Shown: positions 18,155 through 27,187, counted from the first letter of the stretch. The stretch is DNA of 64,000 bases from Pseudomonadota bacterium (GCA_016702545.1 JADJDT010000017.1:1-64000); one strand, 5' to 3'. Made by a program: numbers and translations. The notes: generated by a model from the sequence alone, not told the origin.

Positions 18155-18702
18155 GGCGAGCGAGGTGCGGCGCGCTCGGCGTCGGAGTGCTGTGGTGTGC
18201 GGCCCTGGCCGGCTGTGGCACCGAGATCGGCGATGGTTGCAGCGACAACGTCACCTGCGCCACCGACGGCACGCGCGTCTGCGACCTCACGCAGCCCGGC
18301 GGCTACTGCACGGTCATCGGTTGCTCGGCGAGGAGCTGCCCCGACAACGGCGTCTGCGTCGCCTTCTACGCCGCGAGCTTCTTGACCACGCCGTGCAATC
18401 CGCTGACCGAGGACGCGGTCGGCGGCGCCGTCGTGCCGAGCGACGACTGCAACGCCGAGGAGACCTGTCTCAGCAGCGGACGCTGCGGCCTGTCGGCGGC
18501 GGCTCAGCGCTTCTGCATGAAGTCCTGTCGCGGGGATGGCGACTGCCGCGGTGACTACACCTGTCGCGCTACCGGCCTGCTCGGGGCGGAGGCCGTTCGC
18601 GATCCCGAGCGCCCAGCGAGTGCGCCGCGGCGCTTCTGCGGCCAGCGGGTGCCGGCCGCGGTCGTCGTCGATGGCGGCGGCGGCGCGCGCGACGGCTCCT
18701 AG
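18151..18702 (+). CDS. Cys-rich predicted lipoprotein
   Basis: 183 residues, ATG 18151 after GGAGGAG, overlapping the argH stop. A lipoprotein signal (LWCAALAGC) is followed by a secreted-type body with many cysteines in pairs (GDGCSDNVTC, GGYCTVIGCSARSC, MKSCRGDGDCRGDYTC), so disulfide-stabilised modules are likely. The C-terminus is a Gly/Ala/Asp tail. Similar short Cys-rich lipoproteins are abundant in myxobacterial-type genomes; function is unknown. Confidence 0.78.
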   Translation: MRRARCGALGVGVLWCAALAGCGTEIGDGCSDNVTCATDGTRVCDLTQPGGYCTVIGCSARSCPDNGVCVAFYAASFLTTPCNPLTEDAVGGAVVPSDDCNAEETCLSSGRCGLSAAAQRFCMKSCRGDGDCRGDYTCRATGLLGAEAVRDPERPASAPRRFCGQRVPAAVVVDGGGGARDGS

Positions 18703-18723
18703 GGACGGCCGCGGGGCCCTCTC

Positions 18724-19173
18724 GTGCGGGCGGTCGTTCAGCGGGTCAGCAGCGCGCGCGTCACCGTCGGCGCCGAGACGACCGGCGCGATCGCGCAGGG
18801 GTTGCTCGTGTTGCTCGGCGCGGGCGCGGAGGATGGCCCCGCCGACGTGGCCTATCTCGCGCAGAAGGTGGTCGGGCTGCGGGTCTTCGAGGACGCCGCG
18901 GGCCTGATGAACCGCAGCGTGCTGGAGGTCGGCGGTGCTCTGCTGGTGGTCAGCCAGTTCACGCTCTATGGCGACTGCCGCAAGGGACGCCGCCCGTCCT
19001 TCGTCGCGGCGCTCGAGCCCGTGCGCGCGGCCGAGCTGTGCGATCTCTTCGTCGCCGGCTGTCGCGAGCTCGGGGCCAGCGTGGCGTGCGGGCGCTTCGG
19101 CGCGCAGATGAACGTCGAGCTGTGCAACGTCGGTCCGGTCACGCTGCTGCTCGATTCGCAGCGGGTCTTCTGA
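18724..19173 (+). CDS. dtd: D-aminoacyl-tRNA deacylase
   Basis: 149 residues, normal for DTD, which removes D-amino acids (and glycine from tRNA-Ala) mischarged on tRNAs. Start GTG 18724 gives MRAVVQRVSSARVTV. The active-site motifs SQFTLYGDC(RKGRRPSF) and NVGPVT (family NXGPVT) are both intact; GLMNRSVLEVGGALLVVSQF is typical. It follows the lipoprotein by 21 bases and probably belongs to the same transcript. Confidence 0.95.
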   Translation: MRAVVQRVSSARVTVGAETTGAIAQGLLVLLGAGAEDGPADVAYLAQKVVGLRVFEDAAGLMNRSVLEVGGALLVVSQFTLYGDCRKGRRPSFVAALEPVRAAELCDLFVAGCRELGASVACGRFGAQMNVELCNVGPVTLLLDSQRVF

Positions 19174-19191
19174 CGTGGGTGCTGCTTGCCG

Positions 19192-20616
19192 ATGATTCGC
19201 TTCAGCGGTGGCTGCGGGGCGCGCGCGAACGAGCGGGCCGCGTGGCGGCGTGCGCCAGCGGCCTGGAGGCGCTGGGGGCGCCTGACAGCGCTGCTGCTCG
19301 GGCTGACGAGCTGTCGGCGGCCGGTGCCGACGCTCGTCGGCGTGCGGGCGGAGCTCGACGCCGGTCGGGTCGCCGCGGCTTGCCAGCTGGCGGCGCGGCT
19401 GGTCGACGAGGCTCCCCGGGGCGCGCCACCTGCGGCGCAGCTCGACGGCTTGCGCCTGTGGATCGACTGCCTGGGGCGACTGGGAGCGCTCGACCAGGCC
19501 GATCGCTGGCTGGCGCGGCGTGAGCGCGAGCCAGCGGTGGCGCCGGCGCTGCTGAGCTACGGGCGGGCGCTGACCGCCGTCAGCCGCTCGCCGGGCGGGC
19601 TGGACGCCGCGCTGCGGTGGCTCGCGCAGGCCGCGCGCGCCTGGCCGGGCGAGGCCGAGATCCCCTTCCGGCAGGGGCTGCTGGCGCTGGCGAACGAACA
19701 GGCCGCGGTGGCGCGTGAGCACCTGCTGCGGGCCTGCGCGCTGCGAGCGCGTGCGGCCTGCTGGGCCGCGCTGGCCCACGCCGAGCTCGATCTGGGCCAC
19801 GAGCAGGCCGCGCTGGCGACCGTGCGTCGGGTGCTGGAGGCCGCTCCGCGCCCCGTCGATATCGCCCACGCACGCGCCCTGCTGCAGCGTCTGGCGCGGC
19901 GCCGCGCGGGGTCGGCACCGGCGGCTGCTGGGACGCTGGCCCGGGTGCAACGCGAGGCCGTGGCCGCGCTGACCCGCGGGCGGCCGGAGCTAGCGGTCGA
20001 GCTGCTGCGGCGGGCCACGGCGCAGTCCCCGCGCGTGGCGGCGTTGCAGCGACTGTTGGGGCTGGCAGAGCTGCGGGCGGACAACACCGCGGAGGCGCTG
20101 CTGGCGCTGCTGCGCGCGCGCCAGCTCGATCCCTTCGACGCCACGAGCGCGCGCTACGCGGCGGCGATCTATCGTGAGCGCGGTGCGACCGCCGAGGCGC
20201 TGACCCAGCTGCGGGCCGCGCTCGAGGCCGACCCCTTCGCCGTGCCGGTGGTGCGGGAGCTCGGCGGCCTGCTCGAGCAGCTGGAGCAGCAGCCGTCGGC
20301 CGCGCGGATCTACGAGCGCTGGGTGTTGCTCGACGGCAGCGTCGAGGCCCACCGAGCGGCCGCGCGGGCCTGGCTCGCCGCGGGTCAACCGGCTGCGGCG
20401 CAGGCGCACTACGAGCGGCTGCTGGCGCGGGTGCCCAACGATTACCTGGCCCACCGGCGCCTGGCGCAGATCCTGGCGCAGCGCGCGAATGCGAGCCGCG
20501 ATGCGGAGCAGGCCGCCCTGTGGCGCACGCGCGCGCGCGAGCACGCGCGCCGTGCCGCGGCGCTGACGCCGGAGCAACGCGAGGCACGCCGGCCGCTAAC
20601 GGGCGACGACGCTTGA
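19192..20616 (+). CDS. TPR-repeat lipoprotein
   Basis: 474 residues from ATG 19192 (a TTG six bases upstream is an alternative). An Arg-rich N-terminus and the hydrophobic run LTALLLGLTSC give a lipobox. The rest is Ala/Leu/Arg-rich helical repeat with TPR-like units, clearest in the C-terminal half: AEALLALLRARQLDPFDA, AEALTQLRAALEADPF, AAQAHYERLLARVPNDYLAH. Probably an envelope-tethered scaffold. No catalytic domain is seen. Confidence 0.75.
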   Translation: MIRFSGGCGARANERAAWRRAPAAWRRWGRLTALLLGLTSCRRPVPTLVGVRAELDAGRVAAACQLAARLVDEAPRGAPPAAQLDGLRLWIDCLGRLGALDQADRWLARREREPAVAPALLSYGRALTAVSRSPGGLDAALRWLAQAARAWPGEAEIPFRQGLLALANEQAAVAREHLLRACALRARAACWAALAHAELDLGHEQAALATVRRVLEAAPRPVDIAHARALLQRLARRRAGSAPAAAGTLARVQREAVAALTRGRPELAVELLRRATAQSPRVAALQRLLGLAELRADNTAEALLALLRARQLDPFDATSARYAAAIYRERGATAEALTQLRAALEADPFAVPVVRELGGLLEQLEQQPSAARIYERWVLLDGSVEAHRAAARAWLAAGQPAAAQAHYERLLARVPNDYLAHRRLAQILAQRANASRDAEQAALWRTRAREHARRAAALTPEQREARRPLTGDDA

Positions 20617-20673
20617 CCACGATCGCGCGCGGCGTACCATCGCCGCTCGCTTCCGCAACCCAAGGAGGGACCG

Positions 20674-21336
20674 ATGAGAAACTGGAGACGAAACGTCGTG
20701 CTGTCGCTGGTGCTGGTGGCCAGCGGCGTGGCCTTCGCTGCCCGCGAGGTGCGCGCCGACCCAGGGTTCGGCCTGCTCAGCGGTCTGAGCGGTCAGTGGT
20801 GGCAGTGGGCGCTGTCGATTCCAGCGGTCAGCAATCCGCTGGCGGACCCGAACGACAGCAAGCTGTGCGGCGTGGGCCAGAGCGGGCCGGTGTGGTTTCT
20901 CGGCGGCACGCTCGACGGCAGCCCCGCGCGCCGCAGCTGCACCGTGCCGCCCGGCGTCTCGTTGCTGATTCCGGCGCTCAATGCCGAGTGTTCGACGGCC
21001 GAGTCGCCCGAGCTGACGACCCCGCGGGCGCTGCGCGCCTGCGCCATCGACCTGATCGACCACGTCACGGAGGCGACCGCCAAGCTCGACGGTCGGCGCC
21101 TGCCGCTCAGCCGGGTGGTGTCACCGCTCGTCTACCTGGCCCTGCCGCCGGGCAACACGCTCGGGCTGGTCAACCCGCTGCCGAACCCCAGCCCCTCGGT
21201 GGGCGATGGCTACTACGCGTTCGTTCCGCCGCTGTCGCCGGGGCGTCACACGATCAAGCTGGCCGCGAAGGCGGTCTTCCCGGACTTCACCTTTGCGCAG
21301 GACGTCGAGTACACGATCGAAGTGCTCGCGCGCTGA
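20674..21336 (+). CDS. Exported protein of unknown function
   Basis: 220 residues. ATG 20674 has a near-perfect ribosome site AAGGAGG. A cleavable signal peptide is likely (NVVLSLVLVASGVAFA). The mature part starts with GLLSGLSGQWWQWALSIPAV and has a repeated Cys spacing (LCGVG, RRSCTVPPG, AECST, RACAID) plus a beta-rich C-terminus. I recognise the QWWQWALSIP opening as a recurring exported-protein type but cannot name a function. It ends the plus-strand run that begins with argG. Confidence 0.72.
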   Translation: MRNWRRNVVLSLVLVASGVAFAAREVRADPGFGLLSGLSGQWWQWALSIPAVSNPLADPNDSKLCGVGQSGPVWFLGGTLDGSPARRSCTVPPGVSLLIPALNAECSTAESPELTTPRALRACAIDLIDHVTEATAKLDGRRLPLSRVVSPLVYLALPPGNTLGLVNPLPNPSPSVGDGYYAFVPPLSPGRHTIKLAAKAVFPDFTFAQDVEYTIEVLAR

Positions 21337-21385
21337 CAGCGCGCACCTGCCTCGGGCTGGCGTCGCGCTCAGCGGCGCCAGCGCA

Positions 21386-21404
21386 CCCCCCCCCAAAAAA
21401 AAAA
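21386..21404. repeat. C9A10 homopolymer tract between convergent genes
   Basis: Nine C followed by ten A between the exported-protein gene and the FHA gene. An 11-bp stem with one wobble (GCTGGCG..CGC / GCGGCGCCAGC, loop GCTCA) lies directly 5' of it on the plus strand. For minus-strand transcripts from the FHA gene the A10 reads as U10, which could aid termination. Not a classical intrinsic terminator for either gene. Confidence 0.5.
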
Positions 21405-21442
21405 GCAGCGCGAGCACAGGGCCGAGCCGCTCGGGCAGCGAC

Positions 21443-22420
21443 TCAGACCTCTTCGGTGGGCCCGTCGGTGGCGGTATCCGCGGCCGTGATCCAGCGCGCC
21501 TTGAACAGCTCGGCCAGCGCCGCGTAGGTGTCGAGGTCGGTGCTGGTCATATGGTCCAGCACGCCGGTGAAGGTGCCGTGCTCGTGAACGAGCTGGAGCA
21601 TGTCGAGCTGACCCGGGTTCAGCTCGCGCAGTGGCTTGGGGAGCGGACGCGCGAGCTGCAGCGCCGCACCGAGCGCCGGCAGCTCCTCGCGCATCCGGTT
21701 GATCTCGTCGAGCTGGCGCATCGCCTCCATCAACAGACCCTCGGTCGGTTCCGAGAGCTCGCCCTCGAAGGTGCGGCTGTCCGCCGGCCGTAGCTCGAAG
21801 GCGCCGCTCTGCCAGACGAGCATGCGATACACGGCCTTCTGCGGCGGCATCGCCAGGTTCTCGTCGATCGTGGCGTAGTAGATCTGCCCTTCCCGCAGGA
21901 AGATGCGTCCCACGTGGGCAGCGCTGTGAATCTCGAGCACGCCGCTCTTGCGACTCGTCGAGAGCAGTTGCAGCAGATCCGGTAGCGGGATCTCGTCGAT
22001 CGTGCCCGCCATCGAGCGGGTGGCACCCGCTGGGCGTCTGACCTCGGGCTCGCGTGTTTGGGCGCCCGGCGGGAAGTCCGTCGTCGGCGTAAACGAGCTC
22101 TCCGGTCGGTTCTCGTCGACCGTGACCAGCTTGACGATGCTCGTGCCGATCAGGATCCGATCGCCCTCGCGCAGCCGCGAGCGCTTGACCTTCTCGCCAT
22201 TGACGAAGGTGCCGTTGGTCGAACCGAGGTCCTGAATCACGATCTGGTCGTTCAGGGTCGAGATCTTGGCGTGCTTGCGCGAGACCATGTCCTCGACGAG
22301 CACCATGTCGAGGTCGCTGGCGCGGCCGATCACGATCTCGCGCCCCATCTTGATCAGGAACTCGCCGCCCTGATACTTGCCCGAGATGAAGCGCAAAGCG
22401 AATTGCGACTGGTCGCCCAT
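21443..22420 (-). CDS. FHA domain plus DUF4388 (PATAN) signalling protein
   Basis: 325 residues. ATG 22420 follows GAAGGGA. Residues about 25-98 form an FHA phosphothreonine-binding domain: IVIGRASDLDMVL, VSRKHAKI, LGSTNGTFVNG. After a Pro/Thr-rich linker, residues about 137-235 are DUF4388: MAGTIDEIPLPDLLQLLSTS, KSGVLEIHSAAHVGRIFLRE, GQIYYATIDEN. DUF4388 is common in deltaproteobacterial gliding and signalling proteins. Together they suggest an adaptor reading Ser/Thr kinase output. It is followed by a second FHA gene upstream on the same strand. Confidence 0.92.
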   Translation of the reverse strand: MGDQSQFALRFISGKYQGGEFLIKMGREIVIGRASDLDMVLVEDMVSRKHAKISTLNDQIVIQDLGSTNGTFVNGEKVKRSRLREGDRILIGTSIVKLVTVDENRPESSFTPTTDFPPGAQTREPEVRRPAGATRSMAGTIDEIPLPDLLQLLSTSRKSGVLEIHSAAHVGRIFLREGQIYYATIDENLAMPPQKAVYRMLVWQSGAFELRPADSRTFEGELSEPTEGLLMEAMRQLDEINRMREELPALGAALQLARPLPKPLRELNPGQLDMLQLVHEHGTFTGVLDHMTSTDLDTYAALAELFKARWITAADTATDGPTEEV

Positions 22421-22623
22421 CCCGATCCCTTCGAGCCGCGCGGGCCGCTAACGTCGCCGCAAGGGCCCCTGGTCGCTGTCGTCAGCCCCCCGAAGCCGAG
22501 CCCTCGCCTCGTGGCGTGTTCGTGCCGCCCAGCATACCGCACGTCTCCCGCCTGGGGCAAAATGGGTGTGACCTCGGGGTGGCGTGCGGGGGCGGGCGAC
22601 GGCGGGGGGCCGGAGGAGCGCTG

Positions 22624-23997
22624 CTATTCAGGGTCGCGCCCGCTGTGTTTGCGGACGAGCTCGCGCAGGTGCTTGCGGTCGAGCTTGGCCTCGCGGGCGG
22701 CCGCCGAGAGGTTGTTCTCGTGCCGTCGCATCAGGTCGAGCACGTACTCGCGCTCGAACACCTCGACCAGCTGCCCCTTCGCCTCCTTGAAGGGCAGATC
22801 CGTGCGCAGACCGAGCGCGGGGCTGCTGGAGGCGTCCGACAGCGTCCCCGGATCGACGCGAATCACCTCGTCGCGCGGCGCTAGCACGCAGGCGCGCTCG
22901 ATCACGTTGCGCAGCTCGCGCACGTTGCCAGGCCAGCTGTGCTGCCGCAGACGCGCCACGTCGGAGGGGTCGAGGCGCAGCTGCCGGCCGGCGGGCGTGA
23001 ATTGCTCGACGAAGAGCTGCGCCAGCCGCTCGACGTCGGCGCCGCGTTCGCGCAGCGGCGGCAGCCGGATGCGCACCACGGCCAGGCGGTAATAGAGATC
23101 CTCGCGAAAGCGCCGCTCCGCCACCTCCTGCCGCAGGTCGCGGTGCGTGGCGGCGATGATGCGCACGTCGACCTTGCGGTAGTTGCCGTCGCCGACCCGG
23201 CGCACCATGCGGCGGTCGATCGCTCGCAGCAACGCCGGCTGGAGGTCGAGCGCGAGCTCGCCGATCTCGTCGAGGAAGATCGTGCCGCCGTCCGCCTCGC
23301 CGAAGGCGCCGGCGCGGTCGCTCACCGCACCGGTGAAGGCCCCCTTGACGTGGCCGAAGAGGGCGCTCTCGATCAGCTCGCGCGGCACGGCGCCGCAATC
23401 GAAGACGACGAAGGGCCCCTTGGCGCGGCGGCTGTGGCGGTGGATCTCGCCCGCGACGAGTTCCTTGCCGGTGCCGGTCTCGCCCTCGATAATGATGGTG
23501 GCCTCGGTGGGCGAGACGTCTCCGAGCAGGCCGAACAAGCGCCGCATCGTCTCGTCTTGGCCCAGCAGCGTGCCGAACTGCGGGGTGGTGCTGGCGGTCG
23601 GCTCGACGGGCTCCTCGTCAGGGACGAGCTTGATCAGCGTCCGGCCGATGGTGAACTGGGCGCCGACGGAGATGGTAATCTCCGTGATGCGCGATCCGGC
23701 GAAGAAGGTGCCGTTGGTCGAGCCGAGGTCGCGCAGCACGATGCCGCGACCCTCTTCCCAGCGGGCCTGTAGATGCTGGCGTGAAACGGTGGTGTCGGTG
23801 AGCGGGAAGGAGCAGCTCGGGCTCGATCCGAAGGTGACCGGCTCTTGTGGGCCGAGCTCGACCGAGTCCCCGGCGTCGGGGCCCTCGACCGCAATGAAAC
23901 GCCCGCCGCAGCGCTGGCGCGTGAACGCCGGCGGATGGGTCAGCAAACCTGTCGACTGGTCTCTAAGAGGGGAAAACATCAACTCAGCGGAAATCAT
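22624..23997 (-). CDS. FHA-domain sigma-54-dependent transcriptional activator
   Basis: 457 residues (ATG 23997; ATG 23979 is possible). An FHA domain at about 35-128 (VTFGSSPSCSFPL, VSRQHLQARW, LGSTNGTFFAGS) replaces the usual receiver. The AAA+ domain at about 143-375 has Walker A GETGTGKE, the sigma-54 contact loop GAFTGA, Walker B GTIFLDEIGEL and R-finger region. A Fis-type HTH ends the protein (NNLSAAAREAKLDRKHLREL). Known family logic: phosphopeptide binding controls oligomerisation and activation of RpoN promoters. Such FHA enhancer-binding proteins are typical of Myxococcota. Confidence 0.95.
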   Translation of the reverse strand: MISAELMFSPLRDQSTGLLTHPPAFTRQRCGGRFIAVEGPDAGDSVELGPQEPVTFGSSPSCSFPLTDTTVSRQHLQARWEEGRGIVLRDLGSTNGTFFAGSRITEITISVGAQFTIGRTLIKLVPDEEPVEPTASTTPQFGTLLGQDETMRRLFGLLGDVSPTEATIIIEGETGTGKELVAGEIHRHSRRAKGPFVVFDCGAVPRELIESALFGHVKGAFTGAVSDRAGAFGEADGGTIFLDEIGELALDLQPALLRAIDRRMVRRVGDGNYRKVDVRIIAATHRDLRQEVAERRFREDLYYRLAVVRIRLPPLRERGADVERLAQLFVEQFTPAGRQLRLDPSDVARLRQHSWPGNVRELRNVIERACVLAPRDEVIRVDPGTLSDASSSPALGLRTDLPFKEAKGQLVEVFEREYVLDLMRRHENNLSAAAREAKLDRKHLRELVRKHSGRDPE

Positions 23998-24075
23998 AGC
24001 TAGCGCGCCCGTGCTCGGTCAATCCTGGCTGCCGCAGGCGCCAGGCGGCGGTCCGCGGCGGAAAGGTCGCGCGCT

Positions 24076-25626
24076 TTGAGCCCGCCGCAGCCGCCCACGC
24101 TGCCCGTCGGCGGGGTCTGTCCCGATTGCAGCGCCCCGCTCAGCTGGTCGGCGGGGACGACGCAGCTGCGCTGCGACTACTGCGGTGGTGGCCTGGCGAT
24201 CGACGCCGAGGCCAATCTGGTCGCGCTGCAGTGTCCGAGCTGCTCGGGAAACTTTTGCTACGTCGACGGCGCGCTGGCCGGACAGTGCCCCTACTGCGCC
24301 GCACGCCTGCTGGCCCTGACGCGCGACCGGCTGCTGCGCTATGCGATCACCCCGCGGGTCGAGCGTCCGCCGAGCGCAGTGGATGGCGAGTTGGTGTGGC
24401 TGCCGTTCTGGCGGCTCTCGGGGCTCGTCCTCGCTTGGGACATCGGCAAGCAGCGCGAGCACGTGGCGTTGGTGCCCGAGCTGGAGGGCGGGTCGGCCGC
24501 CCCGGAGGACGCCCTGCCCCGCGCCAACCCAGGTGACCGCGGACCGCAGAAGCAGTTCCGCTCTCGGGTGGTCCAGCTCGCGCTGCCGGACCCCGCCGCA
24601 CGCCAGCTCGGGGTGCAGAGCCTGCGGCTGCGGGCGGCGGTCTTTCCGCTCGAGCCCTTTCGACTCGAGCACGAGCGTCTCGGGCGGGTGGTGCCACCCA
24701 CGCACGACATCGCCGCGGCCCGAGGCGAGCTCTGGGAGCGCGCGATCGATCCGCGGCACGCGACCGCCGAGCTGAGCGTCGACTGCCAGCGCGCCGATCT
24801 GCTCGCCGAGACGCTGTCGCTGCTCTACTACCCGTTCTGGGTCGCACCCGGCGCTCGGGAGCTGCGCCTCTGGGACGCGGTGACCGGCGCGGCCGAGCCC
24901 CTGGCGGCGGTCGCGCGCGAGCCGGCGCAGGCGGCGGCGAATCCGACGGTGTTCGACGAGGTGAAGGTGATCGAGCTGCGCTGCGAGCGCTGCGGCGGCG
25001 AGTTGCTGACCGGACAGCGCGCGGTCGTGCTGCCCTGCCGTCAGTGCCACACCTCCTGGGTGGCCGGCCGCGAGGGACTGCAGCCCTTCGCCGCGCACTT
25101 CGCCCGGCCCCAGCTCCCACCGCCGGCTGCCGCGGCGCCGCTGCGCTGGCTGCCCTTCTGGCAGGTTTCCGTGCGGGTGCAGTATTGCGGCCGTCTGGCG
25201 CGTCGCGCCGGCGATCTGCGTGCCGTGCTCGAGGTTCGAGCGCCCCCCGGGACCCGCGCGCGGCTGGCGCCGCCGGATACACCCTTGACCTACTTCGCGC
25301 CGGCCTACGGCAGCCTGCGGGCCTGCCGACTGGACGTGGCCGCGCGCGACATGACGCGGCTGCAGCCGGCGCTCGAGCCCGGTCCCTACAGCGCGGGTCA
25401 GCTGATGGGCTCGTTCTTCGGCCCGGAGGATGCGCACGCGCTCGGCTACGCGGTCTGGATCGGCTTGCTTCCGGGGGCCGTGACGCACCGCCTGCGCTCG
25501 TTGCGGCTGGTCTTCGAGCACACGCAGCTCTGGTATGTGCCCTTTGCCGAGCAGGGGCGCGAGCTGGTCAACCTCCTGACCGGTGGCCGCTACGACAGCG
25601 CCTTCTTTGTCCGAGGTGCGCCTTGA
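24076..25626 (+). CDS. Zinc-ribbon protein of unknown function
   Basis: 516 residues from TTG 24076 (weak GAAAGG upstream). The N-terminus carries rubredoxin-like knuckles: CPDC..LRCDYCGG, then CPSCSGNFCYVDGALAGQCP with YC. A further pair lies midway (LRCERCGGEL and LPCRQCHTSW). Two repeats of a WLPFW(R/Q) segment (near residues 113 and 359) suggest an internal duplication. No membrane span or catalytic motif. The stop overlaps the start of a second zinc-ribbon gene, so they act together. Function unknown. Confidence 0.76.
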   Translation: MSPPQPPTLPVGGVCPDCSAPLSWSAGTTQLRCDYCGGGLAIDAEANLVALQCPSCSGNFCYVDGALAGQCPYCAARLLALTRDRLLRYAITPRVERPPSAVDGELVWLPFWRLSGLVLAWDIGKQREHVALVPELEGGSAAPEDALPRANPGDRGPQKQFRSRVVQLALPDPAARQLGVQSLRLRAAVFPLEPFRLEHERLGRVVPPTHDIAAARGELWERAIDPRHATAELSVDCQRADLLAETLSLLYYPFWVAPGARELRLWDAVTGAAEPLAAVAREPAQAAANPTVFDEVKVIELRCERCGGELLTGQRAVVLPCRQCHTSWVAGREGLQPFAAHFARPQLPPPAAAAPLRWLPFWQVSVRVQYCGRLARRAGDLRAVLEVRAPPGTRARLAPPDTPLTYFAPAYGSLRACRLDVAARDMTRLQPALEPGPYSAGQLMGSFFGPEDAHALGYAVWIGLLPGAVTHRLRSLRLVFEHTQLWYVPFAEQGRELVNLLTGGRYDSAFFVRGAP

Positions 25627-25928
25627 ACTGCCCCGTCTGCAGCCAGTGGAACGGGGCTAGCCAGCGTCGCTGCGTGTTCTGCGACAACGAGCTCGGGCCC
25701 GGTCCTGCCGCGCTCGACCGCACGGCGGCCGGTAAGCAGCCACGGCGGCTGACCGCCATCTTGCGCCTGCCGCGCCCGCCGCCGCTGCGAGGCTCGGCGG
25801 TGCGGGTGGAGCTGTGGCGCGGGTTGCGCGCCTGGAGCGCCGCCCCGCTCGACCGGCAGGCCTGGGGCCCACTGCTGATCGTGCTGGGGATCGTGCTGAT
25901 CGTGGCGGGCCTAGTCGTGCGCTGCTGA
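25623..25928 (+). CDS. Small zinc-ribbon protein with C-terminal membrane anchor
   Basis: 101 residues from TTG 25623, overlapping the preceding stop (TTGA). The N-terminus has a CxxC...CxxC ribbon (MNCPVCSQWNGASQRRCVFC). A single C-terminal transmembrane helix follows (LLIVLGIVLIVAGLVV). The final codons and TGA lie inside the left terminal repeat of the adjoining inverted-repeat element. Likely a membrane-anchored partner of the upstream zinc-ribbon protein. Confidence 0.7.
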   Translation: MNCPVCSQWNGASQRRCVFCDNELGPGPAALDRTAAGKQPRRLTAILRLPRPPPLRGSAVRVELWRGLRAWSAAPLDRQAWGPLLIVLGIVLIVAGLVVRC

Positions 25929-26148
25929 AGAGGTGTCCATAAATCTGCTGCGCGGCCCGACCGCTGCGTTACCGCGGCACGCGCTGGGCGCCCGCCGCTC
26001 TCGCCCCGGGGGCTCGTTCTTCGGCATTTGAGGGGCCGAAGTGCCGCTGCGCTCCGATGCTCACGTACCAGCCCGTACGTTCCGCTTCGGTACTCGCGGC
26101 GCCTTGCGCTCGGGCCTGCTCGCGACGATTTCTGGACACCTCTTCAGC
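25924..26148. repeat. 225-bp element bounded by 22-bp inverted repeats
   Basis: Termini 25924-25945 and 26127-26148 are inverted copies of GCTGAAGAGGTGTCCA-N-AAATC with one mismatch. The interior is palindromic in patches, with an ACGTA/TACGT hairpin around CCAGCCCG near the right third. There is no ORF of note. Both convergent neighbours use TGA stop codons inside the terminal repeats. The architecture fits a MITE-like or large bidirectional-terminator element; no target duplication is apparent. Confidence 0.72.
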
Positions 26149-27022
26149 GCGGCGCTGCGCTTGGCTGCGTCGTGCAGTCCACCTGCTCGCTCGGCAGGCC
26201 GCGCGCGGCGGGCAGCTCGAAGGCGCGTGGTGGCAGCGTCAGGTTGGCCTCCCGCGCGCGGATCGCCAGCGCCAGGGTGGTCTGCCGCGGCGGCTGCTCG
26301 ATCGTGATCGATGACGGCAGGCGCAGCCCGTCACGTTCCTCTTGCTCGGCGAAGCTCAGCCGGAGCAGCAGCTGCCCGCCGGCCGCGTAGATCGCGCTCT
26401 GCTCGACATCCCAGTCGCCGCGCTGGCGCCGCAGCGCGATCGTCTGGGTCAGCGCCGCGCCGTAGAGCGTCAGCAGCTCGCTCGCCCTGCGGCTATCCCA
26501 ACGCAGCGTGCTGCGCTGGTGGTCGATCACCGGCGTGCTGCCCGCCAGCACGCGCTGCAGGTCGCCGGGATCGAGCGCGACCTCGAGCACGCGCGCGAGG
26601 GTGCAGGGCGAGGCCGAGCCCCAGTAGTGACGATTGGCGCGGGCGTCGCGCAGCGCGAAGCGCCCCGCGCTGCAGACCCAGGTGGCGAGCGTGGTGTCGA
26701 AGGGCGAGATCAGGTCGAAGCGCAGCTGCCCCGGCCGCGCCGCCATCAGCCGCAGCGTGGCCTTGAGCGCCTCGCCGCGGCTCTCCCAGTGCAGACGGGC
26801 CTCGGCGCGCAGCGTGCGCAGGCGCAGCGCGCGAAGCTCGAGCGCGCGCAGCAGCTCGGCCGGCCGCGGGGGCGGGTAGGGGCGGGTCAGCGGCAGGCAG
26901 GCGCCGAGCTGCAGCAGCCCCAGCAGCCCGGTGGCGGCGAGGACGGCTGCGCCGCAGGGGCCTCGCGAGGGCCTCCGGAGGCCTCCGGGGCCTGTTGACT
27001 CCAAACACGCGAGGGGCGGCAT
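26144..27022 (-). CDS. Predicted outer-membrane lipoprotein, LolB/LolA-like
   Basis: 292 residues from ATG 27022 (GGAG 14 bases before the start codon). A signal segment ends in LLQLGAC. The body (LRTLRAEARLHWESRGEALK, GQLRFDLISPFDTTLATWVC, RGDWDVEQSAIYAAGGQ, LPSSITIEQPPRQTTLALAI) has the half-barrel pattern of LolA/LolB-like and DUF4292 lipoproteins, which carry lipids or lipoproteins. This is a fold-level inference. The stop codon lies within the inverted-repeat element at its 3' side. Confidence 0.66.
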   Translation of the reverse strand: MPPLACLESTGPGGLRRPSRGPCGAAVLAATGLLGLLQLGACLPLTRPYPPPRPAELLRALELRALRLRTLRAEARLHWESRGEALKATLRLMAARPGQLRFDLISPFDTTLATWVCSAGRFALRDARANRHYWGSASPCTLARVLEVALDPGDLQRVLAGSTPVIDHQRSTLRWDSRRASELLTLYGAALTQTIALRRQRGDWDVEQSAIYAAGGQLLLRLSFAEQEERDGLRLPSSITIEQPPRQTTLALAIRAREANLTLPPRAFELPAARGLPSEQVDCTTQPSAAPR

Positions 27023-27187
27023 GGTGATCAGGCTCCGGTGCGGGGCAGGTACCCGCGCTGGGGGTGCTGGGGCGCTACCCCCCTCAGGGCTGGTGGGCCT
27101 GGGAGGCGTGGCCATGGTGCCACAGGGGTGCGCGCCGACGCGAGCCAGGGGCGAGCCCGTGGTGGAAGGGCAGGGGGGCGCGGTGGA

